Origin: Azoarcus sp.
GTDB taxonomy: Bacteria; Pseudomonadota; Gammaproteobacteria; Burkholderiales; Rhodocyclaceae
NCBI GenBank assembly: GCA_031265765.1
Contig: JAISCE010000017.1
Location: forward strand, 1 to 51,771
DNA length: 51,771 nucleotides
Reading direction: 5' to 3'
This document shows, in pieces, positions 16,963 through 24,010 of this stretch (positions are counted from its first letter, which is position 1; each line of letters starts with the position of its first letter). A program made the position numbers and the translations under genes. The notes below the pieces were generated by a model, which saw only the letters and a list, made by a program, of their open reading frames with translations, did not search any database and was not told where the DNA came from.

Positions 16963-18711
16963 CTACTTCAAGCGGCGCCGTTCCTGTATCACCTCGGCCA
17001 GGCGACGCTGTTCAGCGAGCGAGAGTGTGTTTGCGCGCGCCTGGAGTTCGTCATATTCCTTGTTGATGGCATCGGCGCTGAGTTTGCGCAGGCTGTCTTC
17101 GAACAGGGTCTCGATCACGGCGGGGTCGAATTCGGTGTCGATGAGTCCCGCGCCGGCCTGGGCCAGCGTATCGCCGTGGGGGGTGTCCCGAAAGCGTTCG
17201 ATCAGGGCGCCCAGTCCGGTGGCCGGTTCGCCAAGCTCGACCAGATCGACGATGGCGATCAGGGCGCGTCCTTCGGCGGTATCGTCCGGGATCAGGCCGA
17301 GCGGGAGCCTTGCGGCGAGAGCGGGGTGTTGGAGGACGAGCCGCAACAGGGTCGATGCCACCGTAGGCGGCGGTTTTCGCACGGGAATGCGATGCGCGGC
17401 GGGATGGACGGCGGCGCGCGTCCGCTCGCCCGCGGGCGCGATGCCGAAGGCGCGTTCGACTTCGGCCTGGGTGAGATGGCTCATGCCGGCGATGGCCTTG
17501 AGCAGTTGCAGGCGCAGGATCGAAGCCGCCGCCGGGATGCGGGCAATGAGCGGCCTGGCTTCGTGCACCAGGCGGGCGCGGCCTTCCGCGTCGGCGGTAT
17601 CGCAATCTTGCCTGAGGCTGTCGAGCAGGAAACGCGCCAGCGGTGTGGCGTGTGCGGCGGCTTCGTGCATGGCCGCGGCGCCCTTTTCCCGGATGAAGGT
17701 GTCGGGGTCGTGCTCGGGCGGCAGGAACAGAAAGGACAAGGTGATATCGTCGCGCAGGGTTTCGAGCGCATTTTCGAGCGCCCGCCATGCGGCGCGCTGT
17801 CCGGCCGCGTCGCCGTCGAAGCAGAAAACGATGCGGTCGGTCTGGCGGAGGAGTGTCTGGATGTGATGCGGCGTGGTCGCTGTGCCGAGTGTTGCCACCG
17901 CGTTTTCCACGCCGAACTGGGCGAGCGCGGCGACATCCATGTAGCCTTCGACCACAATGGCGAAACCGGCTTCGCGGATCGCTTTTTGTGCAAGGAAGAA
18001 GCCGTAGAGTTCGCGCCCTTTTTCAAACAGCGGCGTCTCGGGCGAGTTCAGGTACTTGGGTTCGCCGCTGTTGAGCACCCGCCCGCCGAAGGCGATGATG
18101 CGCCCGCGCCGGTCGTGGATCGGAAACATGATGCGATGGCGGAAGCGATCGTAGCGCCGTCCCTGTTCGCTGTCGATGACCATGCCGGCGGTGGCCAGCA
18201 ATTTGTTCTGGTAATCTGGGAAGATTCGTTGCAGGGGAGAGCCGTCCGGGGCGAAGCCGATGCCGAAGCGCGCGGCGATTTCGCCGGAAAGCCCGCGCCG
18301 CTGGAGATAGGCGGTTGCTTCGGGCGATTGCCCCAGTGCTTCCCGGTAGAATTTCGCCGCCGTGGCCGTGATTTCGATCAGGCGCTCGTAATTGTCGTTT
18401 TGTGGCAGGGGCGTGCGTCCGTCATTGGGAACCTGCATGCCCGTGTCGCGCGCCAGTTCGTGCACCGCTTCGGAAAAGGACAGACCGCTGTAGGCCATGA
18501 GAAAACCGATTGCGGTACCATGCGCGCCGCAGCCGAAGCAGTGATAGAACTGCTTGGAAGGGCTGACGGAGAACGAAGCCGATTTCTCGCCATGAAAAGG
18601 GCAGCGCGCGAAGTAGTTCGCGCCGCTTTTCTTGAGCGGCAAATAGCGTTCGATGACATCGACAATGTCGACGCGGGCAAGCAAACCCTGGATGAAAGAT
18701 TGAGGAATCAT
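16963..18711 (-). CDS. dnaG: DNA primase
   Basis: A 582-residue primase that makes RNA primers for DNA replication. The N-terminal CHC2 zinc ribbon has C37, H40, C58 and C61 (CPFH ... CFGC). The TOPRIM core shows [16 protein letters not shown] and [16 protein letters not shown], and the C-terminal helicase-binding domain ends in [18 protein letters not shown]. The start at 18711 (MIPQSFIQ) is fixed by family alignment; a longer open frame upstream is not coding. Shine-Dalgarno bases are absent, as the T-run of a terminator lies immediately before the ATG, so translation is expected to be weak, as known for E. coli dnaG. Confidence 0.97.
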   Translation of the reverse strand: MIPQSFIQGLLARVDIVDVIERYLPLKKSGANYFARCPFHGEKSASFSVSPSKQFYHCFGCGAHGTAIGFLMAYSGLSFSEAVHELARDTGMQVPNDGRTPLPQNDNYERLIEITATAAKFYREALGQSPEATAYLQRRGLSGEIAARFGIGFAPDGSPLQRIFPDYQNKLLATAGMVIDSEQGRRYDRFRHRIMFPIHDRRGRIIAFGGRVLNSGEPKYLNSPETPLFEKGRELYGFFLAQKAIREAGFAIVVEGYMDVAALAQFGVENAVATLGTATTPHHIQTLLRQTDRIVFCFDGDAAGQRAAWRALENALETLRDDITLSFLFLPPEHDPDTFIREKGAAAMHEAAAHATPLARFLLDSLRQDCDTADAEGRARLVHEARPLIARIPAAASILRLQLLKAIAGMSHLTQAEVERAFGIAPAGERTRAAVHPAAHRIPVRKPPPTVASTLLRLVLQHPALAARLPLGLIPDDTAEGRALIAIVDLVELGEPATGLGALIERFRDTPHGDTLAQAGAGLIDTEFDPAVIETLFEDSLRKLSADAINKEYDELQARANTLSLAEQRRLAEVIQERRRLK

Positions 18712-18717
18712 TCGCCG

Positions 18718-18765
18718 AAAAAAGCGCCGCGCCGGACGGGAATCCGTTGGATCCCCGTCCGGCGC
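18718..18765 (-). terminator. Internal intrinsic terminator of the rpsU-dnaG-rpoD operon
   Basis: A perfect 12-bp GC-rich stem (18754-18765 with 18729-18740) with a 13-nt loop, followed on the minus strand by GGCGC and six T residues that end 6 bases before the dnaG ATG. Its place between rpsU and dnaG corresponds to terminator T1 of the E. coli macromolecular-synthesis operon, where partial termination keeps primase low and S21 high. Confidence 0.88.
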
Positions 18766-18811
18766 ATCCGGTTGGTGGCAGCAAGCGCCGCTGGAGCCGG
18801 CGAGGCTGGCC

Positions 18812-19024
18812 TCAGAAAAGCTTGGGCGGAAGCATCTGGCTGCGCAGGCGCTTGTGATTGCGCTTGACCGCAGCCGCGAGTTTGCGCTTGCGTTCGGCGG
18901 TGGGCTTTTCGTAGAACTCGCGTGCACGTAGTTCGGTGAGTACGCCGGTCTTTTCGATCGTACGCTTGAAGCGACGGATGGCGACCTCGAACGGTTCATT
19001 TTCCTTGACGCGAATACCCGGCAT
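18812..19024 (-). CDS. rpsU: 30S ribosomal protein S21
   Basis: A 70-residue basic ribosomal protein ([43 protein letters not shown], then a lysine/arginine-rich tail ending LPPKLF). S21 helps the 30S subunit bind the anti-Shine-Dalgarno/SD duplex. It is the first gene of the rpsU-dnaG-rpoD operon, served by a promoter 37-65 bases upstream, and is separated from dnaG by a strong terminator. No gatB/yqeY-like gene lies between rpsU and dnaG, unlike in many relatives. Confidence 0.98.
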   Translation of the reverse strand: MPGIRVKENEPFEVAIRRFKRTIEKTGVLTELRAREFYEKPTAERKRKLAAAVKRNHKRLRSQMLPPKLF

Positions 19025-19060
19025 TGCCTACTTCCTCGGTGTCTGGAGTGAAAGCGTAGC

Positions 19061-19089
19061 AATATAAGCGAAGCTCGCGCGGCAAGCAA
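19061..19089 (-). promoter_or_regulatory. Sigma-70 promoter of the rpsU operon
   Basis: On the minus strand TTGCTT (-35, 19084-19089) and TATATT (-10, 19061-19066) are separated by exactly 17 bases, giving a transcription start near 19054, about 30 bases before the rpsU ATG. It lies in the 152-base gap shared with divergent tsaD. Confidence 0.7.
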
Positions 19090-19176
19090 GGGCCTCCGTG
19101 CGATTTTTTTCGGTTCCGGCTCGCGGCTGTGGGTAGAATTTCGCGCTTTCGAGCGGGGAGCGGAGCGGATTTTGCG

Positions 19177-20211
19177 ATGAGAGTGATGGGGATCGAATCG
19201 TCGTGCGATGAAACCGGCGTCGCCATTTACGACAGCCGGAACGGATTGCTCGCGCAGGCATTGCACACACAGGTCGATCTCCATGCCATATATGGCGGCG
19301 TCGTTCCAGAGCTGGCTTCGCGCGACCACATCCGCCTGCTGCCGGTACTGATCCGTCAAGTCTTGGACGAAGCCGGTCTTGCCGTTGCCAGCCTCGACGC
19401 AATCGCCTACACCGCCGGGCCGGGACTCGCGGGGGCGTTGTTGGCGGGGGCAAGCGTCGCCGAGGCGATGGCCCTGGGTGCGGGCATTCCGGCCCTGCCC
19501 GTGCATCACCTAGAAGGACATCTACTCTCGCCGCTGCTTTCCGGCGATCCGCCAGCTTTCCCGTTCGTCGCGCTCCTTGTGTCGGGCGGGCACACCCAGT
19601 TGATGCGGGTGCTCGGCGTGGGCGATTACGAATTGCTCGGCGAGACGCTCGACGATGCCGCCGGAGAAGCTTTCGATAAAACAGCCAAGATACTTGGCCT
19701 CGGCTATCCGGGCGGGCCGCATCTGGCGGCGTTCGCCGCGCGGGGCAAGACCGGGCGCTTCAAACTGCCGCGCCCGCTACGGCATTCCGGCGATCTCGAT
19801 TTCAGCTTCAGCGGTCTGAAAACGGCAGTGCTCAACGTCGTTTCGGCGCAAGACTGGCGGCCCGAATGGGGCGCGGACCTGGCCGCCGATTTCCAGCAAG
19901 CCGTGGTAGACGTATTGACGGCGAAAGCGGCGGCGGCGCTCGAACGAACCGGCCTGCGCGCACTGGTCGTCGCGGGCGGCGTCGGGGCCAATCAGGCGTT
20001 GCGCGCCGCGCTCGATGTCGCTGCCTGCCGTCTCGGCGCGCGAACCTATTATCCCGCGCCGGCCTTATGTACCGACAACGGCGTAATGATCGCGTTTGCC
20101 GCCGCGCGGCGTTTGGCCCAGGGAGAACGATCGCAAGGCGACAATGTCATCCGGGTGTGGCCGCGCTGGCCGTTGTCCGCGCTCGCCCGTCCGCAAGCGC
20201 CCCGTGGCTGA
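19177..20211 (+). CDS. tsaD: tRNA threonylcarbamoyladenosine transferase subunit TsaD
   Basis: A 344-residue ASKHA-fold protein that, with TsaB and TsaE, transfers threonylcarbamoyl to A37 of ANN-decoding tRNAs. Visible marks: [12 protein letters not shown] at the start, [14 protein letters not shown], the metal-binding HHLEGH (residues 110-115), [11 protein letters not shown], and [13 protein letters not shown]. The start at 19177 has GGAGCGGA upstream and matches the family N-terminus. Divergent from rpsU, as in many proteobacteria, and convergent with plsY (12 bases between stops). Confidence 0.97.
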   Translation: MRVMGIESSCDETGVAIYDSRNGLLAQALHTQVDLHAIYGGVVPELASRDHIRLLPVLIRQVLDEAGLAVASLDAIAYTAGPGLAGALLAGASVAEAMALGAGIPALPVHHLEGHLLSPLLSGDPPAFPFVALLVSGGHTQLMRVLGVGDYELLGETLDDAAGEAFDKTAKILGLGYPGGPHLAAFAARGKTGRFKLPRPLRHSGDLDFSFSGLKTAVLNVVSAQDWRPEWGADLAADFQQAVVDVLTAKAAAALERTGLRALVVAGGVGANQALRAALDVAACRLGARTYYPAPALCTDNGVMIAFAAARRLAQGERSQGDNVIRVWPRWPLSALARPQAPRG

Positions 20212-20223
20212 TCCCTTGCCGGG

Positions 20224-20826
20224 TCAGTGCTTGTGCGCGCCGACCTTTTCTTCCGTGCCGGATAAAAACCGTTTGATGTTCGGCGTATGACGCCAGACCA
20301 GTATTGCACTGATGAACAGCACGACGGCCGTGAACGCCGCGCTGCCGGTGACGAGGCCGGTGAGGATCGGCGCGCTTGCCGCCGCGGCAAGCGCGGCTAT
20401 CGACGAATAGCGGCTCACCAGCACGACCAGCAGCCAGACGCCGAGGCTGCCGAGTGCAATGGGCAGGCCGATGCCGAGCAACACGCCGAGCCCGGTGGCG
20501 ACGCCCTTGCCGCCCTTGAAGCGCAGGAAAATACTGAAAACATGGCCGATGAAAGCGGCCAGCCCTGCCAGCGCGGCGGCAAGGGCGTCGAATCCGAGCG
20601 CGGATGCGGCCCACACCGCCAGCCAGCCCTTGAAACAGTCGCCCGCCAGCGTCAGCGCGGCGGCGGCCTTGCTGCCGCTGCGTAGAACATTGGTGGCTCC
20701 CGGGTTTCCCGAACCGTAGCTGCGCGGATCGTCGATGCCGAACAGACGGCTCGATACGATGGCGAAGGGCACGGAACCGGCAAGATAAGCGCCGGCCAAT
20801 AACAACACGAGGGGTAGAGTTATCAT
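20224..20826 (-). CDS. plsY: Glycerol-3-phosphate acyltransferase PlsY
   Basis: A 200-residue inner-membrane enzyme that uses acyl-phosphate to acylate glycerol 3-phosphate, the first step of phospholipid synthesis. Characteristic motifs: AYLAGSVPFAIV at the N-terminus, DPRSYGSGNPGATNVLR (acyl-phosphate/G3P site), LAGDCFKGWLAV, and FLRFKGGKGVATGLG. About five membrane helices are apparent and the length is normal. The C-terminal motif PNIKRFLSGTE is conserved in the family. It faces folB divergently across 183 bases. Confidence 0.97.
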   Translation of the reverse strand: MITLPLVLLLAGAYLAGSVPFAIVSSRLFGIDDPRSYGSGNPGATNVLRSGSKAAAALTLAGDCFKGWLAVWAASALGFDALAAALAGLAAFIGHVFSIFLRFKGGKGVATGLGVLLGIGLPIALGSLGVWLLVVLVSRYSSIAALAAAASAPILTGLVTGSAAFTAVVLFISAILVWRHTPNIKRFLSGTEEKVGAHKH

Positions 20827-21009
20827 CGTTTCTCCGTGGAGTCGCGCGCGCCCTGCTGTGGGCGGCTAGAATCCTGGCGATTTTATTGGGAACCGCAATG
20901 TTTCAATCCATGCCCGTAACCGGGCGACACAACGCGGAAGGGGGCGAACCCCTCCCGCATCGGATTATCCCTCTGAAGGGGGATGTTTCCAACAGGAGAT
21001 AGCTTTTCG

Positions 21010-21414
21010 ATGAATTCCATCTTTATCGAAGGTCTGCGCGTCGATGCCTGGGTAGGCATTTATTCCCGCGAGCGTCTTGCGTCCCAGACCGTCGAATTCG
21101 ACTTGAGCTTTGGTGTGCCGGAAGCTGCCGCAATCCGCGACAATATCGCCGATACCATTGATTATGCAGCGGTCGTCGAATATATCCGGGCCGAGCTTGC
21201 AGGACGCCATTTCAATCTGATCGAAACCCTGGGCGAATTTGTTGCCGGTCTGTTGTGCGAGAAATTTGCCGCGCCATGGGTGAAGATACGGCTTGCAAAG
21301 CTTGGCGTGATGAAAGGTGTGCGGCGGGTTGGCGTGTATATCCAGCGCGGAAAGCCGGAAAGCAACGTTCCCGGCGGAATGGGCGGCGAAGAATTGACTG
21401 GAATGCCGCAATGA
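21010..21414 (+). CDS. folB: Dihydroneopterin aldolase
   Basis: A 134-residue folate-pathway enzyme that cleaves 7,8-dihydroneopterin to 6-hydroxymethyl-dihydropterin and glycolaldehyde. FIEGLRVDAWVGIYSRER and TIDYAAVVEYI at the N-terminus, FNLIETLGEFVA in the middle (the active-site E of LVE/LIET) and KLGVMKGVRRVGVYIQR near the end match FolB. The start at 21010 is chosen because AGGAGA lies 11 bases upstream and the family begins with M-x-x-I-x-I-E-G-L; the frame is open nine codons further up. Confidence 0.93.
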   Translation: MNSIFIEGLRVDAWVGIYSRERLASQTVEFDLSFGVPEAAAIRDNIADTIDYAAVVEYIRAELAGRHFNLIETLGEFVAGLLCEKFAAPWVKIRLAKLGVMKGVRRVGVYIQRGKPESNVPGGMGGEELTGMPQ

Positions 21415-21480
21415 CCGGAATGCGGCAACGGCGATGCGCCATCGCATGAGTAGTTGATACGCTGCCATGAGTGGAAAAGC

Positions 21481-21506
21481 AAAAAGCCCGGAAAACCGGG
21501 CTTTTT
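21481..21506. terminator. Bidirectional terminator between folB and the H-NS-family gene
   Basis: AAAAAGCCCGG, a four-base A loop, then CCGGGCTTTTT: a symmetric stem flanked by A5 and T5, so it can end transcripts arriving from both folB (plus) and the convergent H-NS-family gene (minus). Confidence 0.9.
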
Positions 21507-21566
21507 GGAACAGCATGAGACGACGCGCGAAGCGGCGTCGACAATTGGATACTCAGCGATTGAAGC

Positions 21567-21893
21567 TCAAGCCGCAAGCTTATCCAGCGTGCCGCCATTG
21601 GCCAGATAGTCGACAACCCAGCCGGGTTTGCGGCCATGACCCGTCCAGCCTTGGCTGGGATTGACCGGGTTGCGGTATTTGATTGCCGCGCCGGAGCGGG
21701 AAGTCGTCGGGATTTCGCTGGCGCCGCCTGCAACGGCCATTAGTTCGTTGAGGGATAAACCTTGGTCGGCGGCCAGCTTTTGTACACGCTTGATTAAACG
21801 TTGAGTGGCCGATCCACGGCGACGGATTTCTGTTTCGACTTGTGCCCGCATAGTACGCAGTTCAGGCAAGGACAGGGTTTCGAGATCGATCAT
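21567..21893 (-). CDS. H-NS-family nucleoid protein (short betaproteobacterial type)
   Basis: A 108-residue DNA-binding protein. The N-terminal helical part (IDLETLSLPELRTMRAQ) forms the dimer/oligomer region; a flexible linker (EIPTTSRSGAA) leads to the C-terminal histone-family motif KYRNPVNPSQGWTGHGRKPGWV that binds the minor groove of AT-rich DNA. Members of this family silence horizontally acquired genes. I choose the ATG at 21893, four bases after GGAGAG; an in-frame ATG at 21905 is the alternative (112 residues). Transcribed toward a shared terminator with folB, and away from the flagellin-modification genes. Confidence 0.9.
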   Translation of the reverse strand: MIDLETLSLPELRTMRAQVETEIRRRGSATQRLIKRVQKLAADQGLSLNELMAVAGGASEIPTTSRSGAAIKYRNPVNPSQGWTGHGRKPGWVVDYLANGGTLDKLAA

Positions 21894-21905
21894 ATTGCTC
21901 TCCAT

Positions 21906-22286
21906 GAGTTACCTGGAATTGACGTCGCTCAGACGCCGCTGAGAACGCCACCGCAATGGCGTCGCAGATATGCGATGACTGTTGCCGCTCCAGGATGCGA
22001 ATGCAACAGTGTACAGCACCGAAATGCCATGGCACGCATTCTGCCAGCCTTCGTTTTTAAATGCAAACCCTTTTGTTTTCGGTTGGAAGATGGCCGTAAA
22101 ATACCAACACTGTTGATGCGTGTAAAGAGAGAGTAAGCCGCTATTAAAAGAGCCAGGGCGGGAGTCCCCGAGCGGAAGTTTTGCCGCCATTGTGTATCGA
22201 TCCGCGTCTTTGAGCGTGCAGTTCCGGCGATAGAAAGCGGCGGAATTGCCGGAATTCCATCGAGGGCCGTATTCCTGGCTTTTCTT
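21906..22286. other. 381-bp spacer upstream of the H-NS-family gene
   Basis: The spacer holds the promoter region of the H-NS-family gene and the 3' flank of the GT2 gene ending at 22287. It is AT-richer than its surroundings around 22045-22140. No credible coding frame and no clear terminator for the glycosylation operon were seen. Confidence 0.5.
22038..22066 (-). promoter_or_regulatory. Candidate sigma-70 promoter for the H-NS-family gene
   Basis: On the minus strand TTGCAT (22061-22066) and CAGAAT (22038-22043) are 17 bases apart, in an AT-rich stretch; the -10 is only a 4/6 match. It would give an untranslated leader of about 140 bases. Confidence 0.4.
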
Positions 22287-23156
22287 TCATTCGTTCGGGT
22301 TTTCCTGTGCTTGTCCGGTCAAAAGGCGGGACGGCTCGGGAAAAGCCGGGTTCATGCAACCGGGTTCATGCGATGGTCCTTGGGCGATGGCGTCGCGCTG
22401 AAAACTTTCCCGCCGCCAGAGCGTGATGAGGGCGCGGGAATCGGATGCAGGTGTGGCGCGTCCCGCGGGGGGCGAAACAGGGGGCGAGGAGCAGGGCAGG
22501 ACGTTCCGGTACTTTGCAAGGAAAAGGCGGGTATATTCCTGATATGTGCTGCCGAAATTGCCGGATGAGGCATGGATCACCGGAATGTCGCAGCACACTC
22601 CCAGCCTTTTGCCGGCGCGCCAGGCTGAAAAACTGAAGTCGAGATCGTAGAGATGAAAACCATCGAAGGTGGTTTCGTCGAAACCGATTTCCCGCGCCGT
22701 TTCTCGCCGCGCCATGATGCACAGGCCGTCGATGGCCTGGATGCCGTCCACCACGGGCCAGGGATCGATGTTCCAGACGCTGAGATTGATGCTTGTGCCC
22801 TGAGTGCTTGCTATGACGCCGGACGCCCAGGGGAGGCCCGCAGTCCACCAGTATCCGGATATGAGACGCCGGGTGCCCGTAAAGCCCAGGATGTCGAAAT
22901 CTTGCAGGCGTGCACTGATTTTCCGCGCGAAATCCGGGTCGAGAATCAGGATATCGTCGTGCGAGAAGATCACGATGCCGCCGCGCGCTTGCAGCAAGCC
23001 CCGGTTGTAGCCTTCGGCGAGCGAGCGGGCATCGTGGATGCCGATGATCTCGTAAGGAAGCCCGGCAAGCAGCGATTCGTACATTTCGCTGGCCTCGGCG
23101 AATTTCATCGGATCGATGCTGCAAATGACGATGGAAAAACGGAGGGTGTTTTTCAT
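22287..23156 (-). CDS. GT2-type glycosyltransferase, second of a tandem pair
   Basis: A 289-residue cytoplasmic GT-A fold protein of the Glyco_tranf_2_5-like group. Marks: FSIVICSIDP at the start, PYEIIGIHDARSLAEGYNRG, the nucleotide-sugar/metal motif FSHDDI (HDD at 66-68), QAIDGLCIMARRET, and FDGFHLYDLDFSF with the usual downstream acidic residues. It is a clear paralogue of the gene just upstream, sharing most motifs in order, so the pair arose by tandem duplication. The start overlaps the stop of that gene by four bases. It is last in a four-gene operon divergent from flagellin genes; adding sugar to flagellin or to its first O-linked sugar is the inferred role. Its C-terminal 60 residues diverge from the paralogue. 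Confidence 0.85.
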   Translation of the reverse strand: MKNTLRFSIVICSIDPMKFAEASEMYESLLAGLPYEIIGIHDARSLAEGYNRGLLQARGGIVIFSHDDILILDPDFARKISARLQDFDILGFTGTRRLISGYWWTAGLPWASGVIASTQGTSINLSVWNIDPWPVVDGIQAIDGLCIMARRETAREIGFDETTFDGFHLYDLDFSFSAWRAGKRLGVCCDIPVIHASSGNFGSTYQEYTRLFLAKYRNVLPCSSPPVSPPAGRATPASDSRALITLWRRESFQRDAIAQGPSHEPGCMNPAFPEPSRLLTGQAQENPNE

Positions 23157-24010
23157 AGTATATGGAAGTCGATGGGCATGGAATCGCGCGTTGTTTGCCG
23201 GCGGGTAGTGGTGAACGTGGTTCGGCGGAAAATGATTTCATTCCACAGGCGCATCAGCGCGAGATGGTCGTGTACATCGATGCAGACTCCGGGCGTTGGC
23301 TTGGGGGCGCATTCGGGGATTTTTTCCGCCCGGTATTTGGCGATGAAACGTTCGGTATATTTCAGGTAGGCGTCCGAAACATACGGGTTTTCGGTGGTCT
23401 GGATGCTCGCGGAAGCGTGAATGTAGGGCATGTCGCAGCAGACGCCGACCTTGTAACCGGCAAGACTCGCCGCGAAGCTGAAATCGCTGTCGTACAGATG
23501 CCAGCCATCGAAAGTATCGTCGTCGAAACCCGTTGCCGCCGCCGTATCGCGGCGGGCGATCAGGCATAGCCCGTCCAGCGTCTGTATGTCGCCGGAGACG
23601 GGCCAGCCGTTCATGCCGTAGATGTTGAATGTCAGCATATTGGACTGGAGGCGGCTCCAGTGACAGACCGCGCCATGCAGATGAGGCCAGCCGGCGGCGA
23701 ACCATCTGGGGGGATTCACTATGCGCGAGCTTCCGGCAAAACCGAGTAAATCCCAGTTTTGCATGCGTTCGCCGATTTTGTGCGCGAAGCCGCGATCCAG
23801 GAAAAGTACGTCGTCGTGGGAAAAGATTACGATGTCGCCCCGGCATTGGCGCAGTCCCCGGTTATAGCCTTCGGCAAGCGACAGCGCGTCGTGGATGCCG
23901 ATGATCTCGAAAGGGGTTCCGGCAAGCAGGCGTGCATAGCAGGCGCTCGTCTGGGCGAATTTCCATGTGTCGACGCTGCATACGATCACGGAAAAGAAGG
24001 ATGCGCTCAT
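23153..24010 (-). CDS. GT2-type glycosyltransferase, first of a tandem pair
   Basis: A 285-residue paralogue of the following gene. It has FFSVIVCSVDTWKFA, PFEIIGIHDALSLAEGYNRG, FSHDDV (HDD at 65-67), QTLDGLCLIARRDT and FDGWHLYDSDFSF, then a C-terminal helical stretch ending in MPIDFHIL. Start and stop overlap both neighbours by four bases (ATGA), so translation within the operon is coupled. By family knowledge such enzymes transfer a sugar from a nucleotide donor with inversion; the donor and acceptor are not visible. The flagellin context suggests protein glycosylation rather than LPS synthesis. Confidence 0.85.
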   Translation of the reverse strand: MSASFFSVIVCSVDTWKFAQTSACYARLLAGTPFEIIGIHDALSLAEGYNRGLRQCRGDIVIFSHDDVLFLDRGFAHKIGERMQNWDLLGFAGSSRIVNPPRWFAAGWPHLHGAVCHWSRLQSNMLTFNIYGMNGWPVSGDIQTLDGLCLIARRDTAAATGFDDDTFDGWHLYDSDFSFAASLAGYKVGVCCDMPYIHASASIQTTENPYVSDAYLKYTERFIAKYRAEKIPECAPKPTPGVCIDVHDHLALMRLWNEIIFRRTTFTTTRRQTTRDSMPIDFHIL

